Shown one piece after another: positions 1-6,450 of a DNA stretch of 14,493 bases (positions are counted from its first letter, which is position 1; every line of letters begins with the position of its first letter). Source of the DNA: Holosporaceae bacterium UBA3830. GTDB lineage: Bacteria > Pseudomonadota > Alphaproteobacteria > UBA3830. The stretch is taken from NCBI GenBank assembly GCA_002393025.1, contig DGIE01000030.1, positions 1-14,493 of the forward strand. Direction: 5' to 3'. The notes beneath the pieces are model-generated. The model was given only the letters and a program-made list of their open reading frames with translations. It was not told the origin of the DNA and did no database searches. Both the position numbers and the translations under genes were made by a program.

Positions 1-183
1 TAACTATTCGTTAACTTTTTGTGTGCTTTTGTTAAGCGATTGTCTATAACTAGAAAAAATAAATTCGTCAAAAATCTTGCAAAAGAGTATTTACTGCTCA
101 AAATAATGAAAAAACAAAAACTTTTGAACTGATGAAGCCGAATAAAAAGTGATTTTTATCTATTTTTTAGAAAAATTAACTTT

Positions 184-206
184 TTGTAAATAATTTTTTT
201 TTACAA
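184..206. repeat. Inverted repeat TTGTAAA-N9-TTTACAA upstream of the KKx protein gene
   Basis: A perfect 7-bp inverted repeat (184-190 and 200-206) lies about 30 bases before the start codon at 236. The right arm overlaps a possible -10 element, TACAAT (202-207), so the repeat could be an operator. No convincing -35 box lies at the right distance, so the promoter itself is uncertain. The rest of 1-183 is AT-rich and I see no gene in it. It holds a 12-base direct repeat (TTAACTTTTTGT at 11-22 and 176-187) but nothing else I can interpret. Confidence 0.35.
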
Positions 207-235
207 TGGGGTAGTTAAAATTTGGAGGATAATAA

Positions 236-613
236 ATGAAAAGCTTTTTTAAAGATTGGTCAAAAATAATGCTTGTTTTTGGATTATTGTTACCACCAGG
301 GACAACTCAAGCATATGAAGAATACGAGTCTAATGAGGAAACTAAAGAAGCCTTTACCGAATCTTCTGAAAGTTTGATTGAGAATGCTGATGAACGTGAT
401 TCATTAAGCACAGATGATGAAGAAAATGGTGAAAAAGACAAGAAGTACAAGAAAGATAAGAAGGACAAAAAAGATAAAAAGGACAAAAAACACAAGAAAG
501 ATAAGAAGGATAAGAAAGACAAAAAGTACAAGAAAGATAAAAAGGACAAAAAACACAAAAAAGACAAGAAGGATAAAAAGCATAAAAAACAAAAAGGGGA
601 TGATTACGATTAA
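236..613 (+). CDS. Secreted lysine-rich KKx tripeptide-repeat protein, function unknown
   Basis: This 125-residue protein has no family that I recognise. Residues 1-26 look like a Sec signal peptide: a Lys-containing start, a hydrophobic core IMLVFGLLLP, and a plausible cleavage site after TTQA. Residues 27-68 are strongly acidic and Glu/Ser-rich. Residues 69-119 are 17 uninterrupted tripeptides of form KKx, where x is Asp in most units and Tyr, His or one Gln in the others. The tail is acidic (KGDDYD). The mature protein is therefore an acidic block followed by a very basic, probably extended rod, exported from the cytoplasm. A good ribosome site GGAGG (224-228) sits 7 bases before the ATG, which supports real translation. 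Antisense open frames over the repeat are by-products of its composition. Binding to nucleic acid, LPS or host surfaces is conceivable from the charge, but nothing in the sequence proves it. Confidence 0.8.
   Translation: MKSFFKDWSKIMLVFGLLLPPGTTQAYEEYESNEETKEAFTESSESLIENADERDSLSTDDEENGEKDKKYKKDKKDKKDKKDKKHKKDKKDKKDKKYKKDKKDKKHKKDKKDKKHKKQKGDDYD
440..592 (+). repeat. Nine-base tandem repeat encoding 17 KKx tripeptides
   Basis: The DNA repeats with period 9 (AAR AAR then GAY, TAY or CAY). Lysine codons alternate irregularly between AAA and AAG, and Asp between GAC and GAT, so the copies are not fresh identical duplications. The amino-acid pattern is kept while synonymous sites vary, which suggests selection on the protein. 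The x positions read Y DDDD H DDD Y DD H DD H Q. Confidence 0.85.
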
Positions 614-696
614 ACCCTTTTTATAAAGCCTCAAACATATTTCTGAGGAATCACTGTTCTTATGTAAATTGGTCGAGACTGACAAATGAGTATTAG

Positions 697-746
697 AGAG
701 GTTTCTGTCTGTTTTTCCATAAAACCGTCGGGTCAGGTAAACCTCT
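697..746. repeat. 8-bp inverted repeat with competing hairpin in the 614-820 intergenic region
   Basis: AGAGGTTT (697-704) is matched by AAACCTCT (739-746). A second possible stem, CCGTC (725-729) with GACGG (748-752), uses overlapping sequence, so the two structures would exclude each other. There is no T-tract after either stem, so this is not a standard terminator. It could be a leader or attenuator-like element or chance. The rest of 614-820 has no gene that I can support. Confidence 0.3.
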
Positions 747-776
747 TGACGGACATGTGTTGTAAAATTTTCATCC

Positions 777-805
777 TTGATTTCTCTTACTAATTTACAT
801 AGAAT
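777..805 (+). promoter_or_regulatory. Candidate sigma-70 promoter for the TPR-like gene
   Basis: A -35-like TTGATT (777-782) and a -10-like TAGAAT (800-805) are separated by 17 bases, the ideal spacing. Transcription would begin near 812, leaving only about 9 bases before the ATG at 821, or about 24 before the alternative ATG at 836. Confidence 0.45.
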
Positions 806-820
806 TTGCTTTAGTTAATT

Positions 821-1939
821 ATGGTACGGCGGGTTATGAGGCGAAAGTTGGCAATAGGCGGCGCCCTCGTTCTGATGATGGGATCTGCCTTTCTGTCGTG
901 GAGTTGGCGCAACGAAACGAAGTACAATTTTCAGGTTCGATTCGAGCAAGTCGTTGACTTTGGATTTCAAGCGTTTGCGTCAAATGATTGGTATAATGCT
1001 GAGGGAATTCTTTCGTCACTGTTTGATAAGTATGGAAATGAACTTAATTTGTTTCGCAAAATGGACCGTTGCCGACAATTGAAAGCTCGTTCTCTGTACG
1101 GGTATCTTCTATTTCACAAGGGAGATTTTAAAAAGTCAGAAAGGGTCTGGCGTCCGCTTTTCAAAAGCTTGAAGTCTATGAATGAGTTTGTTTCATCTGG
1201 TAAATCTCAACAGAGGGTGTTGTTATTTTACTTGACGGATTTGTTTGAGTTAAAAAAATCTCAAGAAATTTTGAAAATTTTCAATTTATGTTACGATGAT
1301 TGCGGAAATCCTTCGGAAATTTTGCAAAAATTCGGAGATTCTCCTCTGATGCGAGTAATGGCAGGAGAATTTTTCTATCGGAGTGCTTTGTATGAAAAAG
1401 TTACTGCGGTTTTAGAAGCGCTTTACAAAAATCCTTCACTTGCTGCTGAACTGGATGAGCGCCAAAAAGCGATGGTCGTGTGGTTCTATGCCAAGTCTTT
1501 GATTTGTAAAGGAAACGAAGTTCTTACTGAGGATGAAAATGATGTCGCTTCGAATATAATTGCGCAGTTTTTTGATGAAAATATGAAAGCGACAAAGTTA
1601 TTCAATGATCTGGGCGAAGAAGATCAAATTTGTTGCCGGATCACATATGCTCAGCTGTTGTTGAAAACCGATGATCACGAAAAAATTTTCAAATTATTGA
1701 ACATATTTTTCGATAACAGTGGTCAAATGCTTTTGAAACTAAAAAATCCTTCGGATGAAGCGACCATCAGGGATATTTACGGTTATGTTCTTTGTAAATG
1801 TGGAAAATATAAGGAAGCAGAAAGAGTTTGGAGCAGCCTTTTTAAAAAGAAAAATGAAGAACTCATGAAAAAAGAAGACTCAGATGAAAGTAAATTGTTG
1901 AGTGCTCTTTGTAAAAATATTCGTCGCCTTTCCTTTTAA
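821..1939 (+). CDS. Membrane-anchored TPR-like protein with internal duplication, function unknown
   Basis: This is a 372-residue protein of unknown function. A basic start (MVRRVMRRK) and a hydrophobic segment at about residues 10-28 indicate a single N-terminal membrane anchor or uncleaved signal, with the remainder probably periplasmic. The body is helical and TPR-like. Residues about 92-115 (YGYLLFHKGDFKKSERVW then PLFK) and 320-342 (YGYVLCKCGKYKEAERVW then SLFK) are clearly the same repeat, and weaker helical pairs lie between them. TPR-type proteins usually act as scaffolds for protein partners; no enzyme motif is visible. The ATG at 821 has no ribosome site upstream. ATG 836 (MRRKLAIGG) is a possible alternative and would still keep the membrane segment. 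bioF follows 61 bases later on the same strand, so some co-transcription is possible, but a link to biotin synthesis is not implied. Confidence 0.75.
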   Translation: MVRRVMRRKLAIGGALVLMMGSAFLSWSWRNETKYNFQVRFEQVVDFGFQAFASNDWYNAEGILSSLFDKYGNELNLFRKMDRCRQLKARSLYGYLLFHKGDFKKSERVWRPLFKSLKSMNEFVSSGKSQQRVLLFYLTDLFELKKSQEILKIFNLCYDDCGNPSEILQKFGDSPLMRVMAGEFFYRSALYEKVTAVLEALYKNPSLAAELDERQKAMVVWFYAKSLICKGNEVLTEDENDVASNIIAQFFDENMKATKLFNDLGEEDQICCRITYAQLLLKTDDHEKIFKLLNIFFDNSGQMLLKLKNPSDEATIRDIYGYVLCKCGKYKEAERVWSSLFKKKNEELMKKEDSDESKLLSALCKNIRRLSF

Positions 1940-2000
1940 AATAACATTGAATAAATTCAGAGGGCAGGTTTAAAACGTTTTGTACAGGAAATTACACACA

Positions 2001-3140
2001 ATGAGAAAAGAGTCAGAAATAGTTGAGTATTTAGAAAAATTAAAATCTCAAAATTTGTTCAGAAATTTAAGTCGTTTTGAAGGAGTGGATTTTTCTTCAA
2101 ATGATTATTTGTGTTTGTCTCGAAATGTTGAATCTTTGGAAGCAGGTGTTGAAGCAAGTAAAGAATTCGGTGTGGGAAGTACAGGATCTAGACTGCTGTC
2201 CGGCAATAAAAGAATTTTTGAAGATTTTGAACAACTGATCGCTCGGGATAAACACTTTGAAAGTGCTCTGATTTTTAATTCCGGGTATATCGCAAATTCG
2301 TCAGTTATATCCGCTTTCGCTTCAATGGGATATTTGTTGATTTTCGACAAGTTAAATCATTCCAGTATGTATCAACGAGATGCCGGACCTGTGAATTTCG
2401 GAAAAAATCCAACTTTTGGTGCAAAAAATCAAAATTTAAAGCGATTTCCCCACTTAAAATACGAAAAATTGGCAGAAATTTTGGAAAAATATAAAGATTT
2501 TCCAAAAAAATTAATCGCATCTGAAACTGTCTTTGGTATGGATGGAGATAAGGCTGACATAAAAATTTTATCGGAACTTTCTGAAAAGTATGAGGCGATC
2601 CTGTATTTGGATGAAGCTCATGCAACAGGGTTGTACGGAGGAAAAGGATACGGATTGTCTACTAATTTCAAATTAAATTCGCATTCAACAATTGTTATGG
2701 GAACTTTCAGTAAAGCACTTGCATCAAACGGAGCATATGTTGCTTGCTCCAAGCTTTTCAAAGATTTTCTGATCCAGGTAAGTAAAGGATTCATATATTC
2801 TACTGCACTGTCGCCGTTTTGTATCGGGGTTGCTCAACACAATTGGAAGACGATAAAAAATTTGGACAGAGTTCGTCGTGATATTTTTGAAAAGTCTGAT
2901 TATTTGCGAAGTGGGCTTACAAAGTTGGGATTTGAATATGTCGGCAGTGGCACAAATATTGTTCCGATAGTGTTTGATTCAACCGAAAAAATGTTGAAGG
3001 TACATAGGAATTTGCTGGACAAAAAAATTATTACATCGGCTGTGCGAAAACCAACTTCACCTACACCGCGCTTGCGAATTGCGGTTAATGCTCTGCACAC
3101 CTATGAAGATATAGATTTGCTTTTGAAGAATTTACAATGA
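2001..3140 (+). CDS. bioF: 8-amino-7-oxononanoate synthase (KAPA synthase)
   Basis: BioF is a cytosolic PLP enzyme that condenses pimeloyl-ACP with L-alanine to 8-amino-7-oxononanoate, releasing CO2; it is the first step of ring assembly in biotin synthesis. The 379-residue product has the family's normal length and landmarks: substrate-loop motif GSTGSRLLSGN (59-69), the DEAHATGLYG motif (204-213) with the PLP-binding Asp204 and His207, and GTFSKALAS with Lys238 as the Schiff-base lysine. The C-terminus carries PTPRLRIAVNALHT. I chose ATG 2001 because AGGAAA lies about 9 bases upstream; an in-frame TTG at 1980 would add seven residues with no support. A 10-bp palindrome AAAACGTTTT (1972-1981) lies just upstream and could be regulatory. 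The stop overlaps the bioH start (ATGA), so the genes are translationally coupled. Related alpha-oxoamine synthases (for example Kbl) are less likely given bioH and bioC next door. Confidence 0.93.
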   Translation: MRKESEIVEYLEKLKSQNLFRNLSRFEGVDFSSNDYLCLSRNVESLEAGVEASKEFGVGSTGSRLLSGNKRIFEDFEQLIARDKHFESALIFNSGYIANSSVISAFASMGYLLIFDKLNHSSMYQRDAGPVNFGKNPTFGAKNQNLKRFPHLKYEKLAEILEKYKDFPKKLIASETVFGMDGDKADIKILSELSEKYEAILYLDEAHATGLYGGKGYGLSTNFKLNSHSTIVMGTFSKALASNGAYVACSKLFKDFLIQVSKGFIYSTALSPFCIGVAQHNWKTIKNLDRVRRDIFEKSDYLRSGLTKLGFEYVGSGTNIVPIVFDSTEKMLKVHRNLLDKKIITSAVRKPTSPTPRLRIAVNALHTYEDIDLLLKNLQ

Positions 3141-3748
3141 AGAGTGCTACAACTTTTTTATTATGTCATGGTTTCGGATTTACCAATGCATATTGGAATA
3201 ATTTAGTTCCTTTGCTCGACGGAGATTTTGAATTTTTCGATGAATATTTTTGTCCTATATCTGATAAAAATTACGTCGCTATTGGGCACTCTCTCGGTTT
3301 TTTGAAGCTCAATAATTCGGGCATAAAATTTCGCGCGCTAATAGGGTTGCAAGGATTTCTGAATTTCTGCAGTAATAATCCAAAAACTAATAAATTGCTT
3401 CAGAAAAATCTGGATCGTATGATTTCGGCGTTTGAAAGAGATCCGAAACAATCTTTGGCATTTTTTTATAAACTTTGCGGATATGACGGAGAAATTCCAT
3501 ACGATATTTCGTGCAAAAAACTAGTCAAGGATTTGCAGATGATGAAATCTTCGTTTGCTCATTGCGAAATCCCTACTTTAATTGTCGGAAGTGAAGACGA
3601 TCGAGTCGTTGAGAAAAATGTTTTATTGGATAATTTTCAAAATGACGATTTGATCAGTTTAAAATTTTTAAACGGTGTGAATCATACTTTAGGTTATGCA
3701 AAGGCGAAAGAAACTTTTGCTCTTATTCAACATTTTTTGCGAAGGTAA
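3137..3748 (+). CDS. bioH: Pimeloyl-ACP methyl ester carboxylesterase, compact alpha/beta hydrolase
   Basis: This alpha/beta hydrolase lies between bioF and bioC, so its likely role is to remove the methyl group from pimeloyl-ACP methyl ester and end chain elongation for biotin. Visible features are the oxyanion-hole region HGFG (11-14) followed by W20, the nucleophile elbow GHSLG with Ser52, the acid GSEDD (Asp154 most likely), and His183 in GVNHTLG, a complete triad in the right order. At 203 residues it is about 50 shorter than enterobacterial BioH: the segment before the nucleophile elbow is short and the lid region is small. It does not look like BioG, which lacks this GHSLG pattern. The order bioF-bioH-bioC matches the middle of the Pseudomonas-type bioBFHCD operon. 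The start overlaps the bioF stop by four bases. The assignment rests on triad plus context; it could be another of the several BioH-replacing esterases. Confidence 0.8.
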   Translation: MKSATTFLLCHGFGFTNAYWNNLVPLLDGDFEFFDEYFCPISDKNYVAIGHSLGFLKLNNSGIKFRALIGLQGFLNFCSNNPKTNKLLQKNLDRMISAFERDPKQSLAFFYKLCGYDGEIPYDISCKKLVKDLQMMKSSFAHCEIPTLIVGSEDDRVVEKNVLLDNFQNDDLISLKFLNGVNHTLGYAKAKETFALIQHFLRR

Positions 3749-3755
3749 ATTAATA

Positions 3756-4439
3756 ATGCAGAAAGATTTAATAAAAAGCAGCTTCAGCTCCGCTGCGGAA
3801 ACTTACGACTCGGTTGCTGAAATCCAAAATTTGTCATCGTATGAACTGGTGAATCTGATTGAAGCTCCGAAAATTTCGACAGTGATTGATATTGGATGCG
3901 GAACAGGTAATACGTCTCTGGAACTATATGAAAAATTTCCAAATGCTGAATATACTTTCTGCGATCTTTCCGATCGCATGCTGTTAATGGCATCTCGAAA
4001 ATTTCCAAAAAAAGCAAACATTATTTGTTGTGACGCTGAAAGTTACGAATTTAAAGAAAATTATGATTTGGCGATAGCTAACCTTTGCGTTCAGTGGTTT
4101 GATGATATTCCGAAATTTGTAAAAAAAATCAAAAATCATTGCGGAGAGTTTGTTTTTTCTACTCTGCTGGATAAATCCTTTTCTCTTTATAAAAATTGCT
4201 TTGATATTCCTCCTACTTTTGATTATCCGTCTGCTGAAAGATTGCTGAATTCAATGGGCGAAGTAAAAAAATTCAAAACAAAAAGCTATTCATTAGAATT
4301 TGAAAATTTTTTCGCAGTCGCGAGATATTTCCGTAGATTGGGGGCAAATTTACGATCAACAAAAGAACAACCTGCAGTAAAAATTTTAACAAAAAGTCCG
4401 ATCATTTTAGATTACGAGATTCTTTTTGTCAGAGTTTGA
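3756..4439 (+). CDS. bioC: Malonyl-ACP O-methyltransferase
   Basis: BioC methylates the free carboxyl of malonyl-ACP with S-adenosylmethionine, disguising it so that the fatty acid synthase can extend it to pimeloyl-ACP methyl ester. The 227-residue product begins with the BioC-type segment SFSSAAETYDSVAEIQ (9-24). It carries SAM motif I VIDIGCGTGN (43-52), the acidic residue of motif II in CDLSDRM (69-75), and ANLCVQWFDD (108-117), which matches the characteristic 'NLALQW' region of BioC. It is about 25 residues shorter than typical BioC, mainly near the C-terminus, but YFRRLGAN is still present. I chose ATG 3756, seven bases after the bioH stop; a longer frame reaching back into bioH gives a poor N-terminus. 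It is the last gene of the bioFHC unit, with a long terminator hairpin about 100 bases downstream. bioA, bioB and bioD must be elsewhere if the pathway is complete. Confidence 0.88.
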   Translation: MQKDLIKSSFSSAAETYDSVAEIQNLSSYELVNLIEAPKISTVIDIGCGTGNTSLELYEKFPNAEYTFCDLSDRMLLMASRKFPKKANIICCDAESYEFKENYDLAIANLCVQWFDDIPKFVKKIKNHCGEFVFSTLLDKSFSLYKNCFDIPPTFDYPSAERLLNSMGEVKKFKTKSYSLEFENFFAVARYFRRLGANLRSTKEQPAVKILTKSPIILDYEILFVRV

Positions 4440-4537
4440 GATTTGTTTTTAAGAAGATTGTTATTTTTCGACGGAACATATTGTGGAAAAAAGAATAATA
4501 TTCATTAGCGATTGAAAAATCTATTGATGCAATGCGC

Positions 4538-4607
4538 AAAAAGAACACTGCAGGTCGCTGGGAAGTGTGATAAGTACCACACGTTCCGCACGGCTGCAAT
4601 CCTTTTT
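4538..4607. terminator. Long three-tier hairpin, bidirectional terminator between bioC and the minus-strand phosphatase-like gene
   Basis: Three nested stems are visible. The outer stem pairs AAAAAG (4538-4543) with CTTTTT (4602-4607). The middle stem pairs TGCAG (4549-4553) with CTGCA (4594-4598). The inner stem pairs GGAAGTGTG (4561-4569) with CACAC-g-TTCC (4578-4587) around an 8-base loop, with a single bulged G. On both strands the 3' arm ends in a T-run, so it can terminate transcripts arriving from either side. It begins four bases after the stop of the minus-strand gene. The stretch 4440-4537 shows no other feature. Confidence 0.75.
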
Positions 4608-4610
4608 GAA

Positions 4611-6116
4611 CTAATTACTTTTAGCTCTTTGTCGTGTCTTTCTTTTTGGTTCTGGATGATAGGAAAAACTTTGCGACAGCATTTTTAAATAAACCGTACG
4701 AAGCAGTTTCTCGCTGTTGCTCTGATTCATGATTTGCTGTTTTTTATCTTGTTTTTCTTCTTGCTTTTCTATAATTTGTGAGACTCTCTGGCAGAAAGTC
4801 TGGATAAACGGGCTGAACACTGGACTTTTGAGCGCAAAATGTGAAAAGTGCAATGGAGAAATACATGAAGGCATATTTTCATTATTCAACAAAACATCAT
4901 ACTTCTCACTGTCCGGGTAATAATTGACGCAGAATAAGTTGCAGTTTTGGATAGTTTTCAGCTGCAGCGGTAACTGCATATTTCCCGTAAAATATTTTAT
5001 CATCCAATTAAGGGTACATCTGCTGGTGCAAACATACAGTAGCATGCTTTTTGAAAGGAATTCCTGTTGAGATTGGGGAGATGTGAAGCTTGCTTTATGT
5101 GTTTTGACGTATTGTTCTCGGCTTTTTCCGACTGAATTTATCATTTGGTCTATTCCTCTGGTAAATCTTGAAATTACCTCTTTCCCAGTTTCGCAATCTT
5201 CGTCCTCCTCTGTCTCATTTTTTTTCATTTTGTAATTATAGTCGCTGAACATACGAATAAATTCAGGATTTTGCAAAATGTCCTTTTCATGTTTCCCTCC
5301 GAGATGTCCCAATCTTTGTTCATCGAATTCTTTCATTAGTTTGTACTCCTGCTTTTCTGGAGAAAATGACGATATTAATCTCGCTGTAGTGTCATGTCGA
5401 GCGGAAGTTCCCGCTGCGATGGCATCAAATTTGAAAAGATATCCCAGCGTCATAAGGGAAAGTGCTTTATCGATTCCGACAGTTTCGAGGTTTATTTCAC
5501 TGTTCCCCGAGCTTGTGTGAGCAGTTTTATTCATATTTGCTTTGTCTCCGACATGTCTGCCCAACAGTATTGTTACATAAAAATCTTTTGGTTTTTCCGT
5601 CCATCCTGTTTGATTTATTTCAGAATCGTGAAAAGCTTCCTTAGGAAAATTATCGTAAAATTCCAGTTTTTCTTTGAACAAAGTTGAGTCAGTATTTTTA
5701 GTCGGAGATAAGTCAATTTGGGTAGAATTTCGGCGTTTGAAATTTAAAGGGACCTTCAATTTCTCGCCGGACGTAAAAGAGTGAGGTTCAATATATTCGT
5801 CGGAACTGAAATATCCGCTGGTCGATGGAGTAATTATGCATATTGGTTTCGAAGATTTTCCCTGAGATGATGGAATTGATATACACGGTGGCTTGGCAAA
5901 TTCATCTTGATGAGTAGAGAATGAGAAAATTCCCTGAGCTGAAGAATTTGTCACGTTGCTTGAATTTGGAAAATTCTCAGGATTGGATGAAGTAATTATA
6001 TAATTCGGCCGAGAAATTTTTCGGCTTGATGAGGTTTCTTCGTTTCCTTTGAATGAATCCATTCCCTGACTGCTCTGAAAGCCAATCAACAAGGACAACA
6101 TCAGCAATTTTTTCAT
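4611..6116 (-). CDS. Exported histidine-phosphatase-fold protein, probable pseudoenzyme
   Basis: This is a 501-residue protein with a clear Sec signal peptide (MKKLLMLSLLIGFQSSQG) followed by about 150 Ser/Thr/Pro-rich residues with loosely repeated segments such as CISIPSSQGKSS and ICIITPSTSGYFSS. Residues about 178-412 follow the histidine phosphatase (phosphoglycerate-mutase-like) pattern. ILLGRHVGDKAN (184-195) is equivalent to the RHG motif, with His188 kept but the Gly replaced by Val. LETVGIDKALSLMTLGYLF is equivalent to 'LTELGRxQA'. FDAIAAGTSARHDTTARLI keeps Arg240. In LLYVCTSRCTLNWMIKYFTG the usual second catalytic His of 'VSHG' is missing (Ser or Arg instead). The fold call is fairly firm, but activity is doubtful. 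The last 85 residues are Lys/Gln-rich and basic. I chose the ATG at 6116 because GAGGAG lies seven bases upstream and it starts the signal peptide; the ATG at 6131 would precede that ribosome site. It is convergent with bioC and may be a secreted factor. Confidence 0.72.
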   Translation of the reverse strand: MKKLLMLSLLIGFQSSQGMDSFKGNEETSSSRKISRPNYIITSSNPENFPNSSNVTNSSAQGIFSFSTHQDEFAKPPCISIPSSQGKSSKPICIITPSTSGYFSSDEYIEPHSFTSGEKLKVPLNFKRRNSTQIDLSPTKNTDSTLFKEKLEFYDNFPKEAFHDSEINQTGWTEKPKDFYVTILLGRHVGDKANMNKTAHTSSGNSEINLETVGIDKALSLMTLGYLFKFDAIAAGTSARHDTTARLISSFSPEKQEYKLMKEFDEQRLGHLGGKHEKDILQNPEFIRMFSDYNYKMKKNETEEDEDCETGKEVISRFTRGIDQMINSVGKSREQYVKTHKASFTSPQSQQEFLSKSMLLYVCTSRCTLNWMIKYFTGNMQLPLQLKTIQNCNLFCVNYYPDSEKYDVLLNNENMPSCISPLHFSHFALKSPVFSPFIQTFCQRVSQIIEKQEEKQDKKQQIMNQSNSEKLLRTVYLKMLSQSFSYHPEPKRKTRQRAKSN

Positions 6117-6129
6117 TATTTTTCTCCTC

Positions 6130-6157
6130 ATTATACTTACTAACTTATTTAGTACAA
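6130..6157 (-). promoter_or_regulatory. Possible promoter of the minus-strand phosphatase-like gene
   Basis: Read on the minus strand, TTGTAC (6157-6152) and a perfect TATAAT (6135-6130) are 16 bases apart. A transcript starting about seven bases further on would begin within the ribosome site (6129-6121), which argues against this being the only promoter. The match to consensus is good, but the geometry is awkward. Confidence 0.3.
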
Positions 6158-6286
6158 AAACTCACGGCTTACAATAATGAATAATAAATTTTAATCAAAT
6201 ATTAACGATACAGTTGCGATTTTCTCACACATCTTCCTCGGCTCTGAAAAATCGATGAAAAAACAAATTACTTGCAAAGCTATTTT

Positions 6287-6295
6287 TGTTATAAT
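6287..6295 (+). promoter_or_regulatory. Extended -10 promoter of tRNA-Gly (and possibly the arn operon)
   Basis: TGTTATAAT is a perfect extended -10 element. It ends 15 bases before the tRNA and would start transcription near 6302. No good -35 box lies 17 bases upstream, as is common for extended -10 promoters. The tRNA-Leu gene has the near-identical TGTTATACA at an equivalent distance. The remaining 6136-6286 stretch holds no gene that I can support. Confidence 0.6.
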
Positions 6296-6310
6296 AGACT
6301 CTCAATCGTT

Positions 6311-6384
6311 GCGGGTGTAGCTCAATGGTAGAGCATAAGCTTCCCAAGCTTGTGACGAGGGTTCGATTCCCTTCACCCGCTCCA
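6311..6384 (+). tRNA. tRNA-Gly, anticodon CCC
   Basis: A complete cloverleaf can be drawn. The acceptor GCGGGTG pairs with CACCCGC, the D stem GCTC with GAGC, and the anticodon stem TAAGC with GCTTG around loop TTCCCAA (anticodon CCC, 6343-6345). The T stem GAGGG pairs with CCCTT around TTCGATT. Discriminator T and an encoded CCA end the gene. It decodes GGG. The next gene, arnT, begins 66 bases downstream with no terminator visible between them. Confidence 0.96.
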
Positions 6385-6450
6385 AAGGTGATGTCAAAAT
6401 TTTGCAGGTAGCAAAGCGAAATGAACTTGTGAATTTTGGAATGTGATTTT

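Noticed and set aside
440..592. Periodic repeat as a CRISPR-like array
   Set aside because: The period is nine bases with no spacers and it is within a coding frame.
307..685. Two minus-strand open frames over the KKx gene (Phe/Leu/Ser-rich products)
   Set aside because: They are the antisense of the nine-base repeat and contain no independent start signals; the plus-strand frame has a ribosome site and signal peptide.
746..768. Promoter made of TTGACG and TAAAAT
   Set aside because: The spacing is only 11 bases, too short for a sigma-70 promoter; the 777-805 pair fits better.
3696..3755. Longer N-terminus for BioC starting inside bioH
   Set aside because: The added residues do not resemble BioC, and ATG 3756 places the conserved N-terminal motif correctly.
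3784..4021. Minus-strand open frames within bioC
   Set aside because: They are shadows of a well-supported methyltransferase and have no recognisable features.
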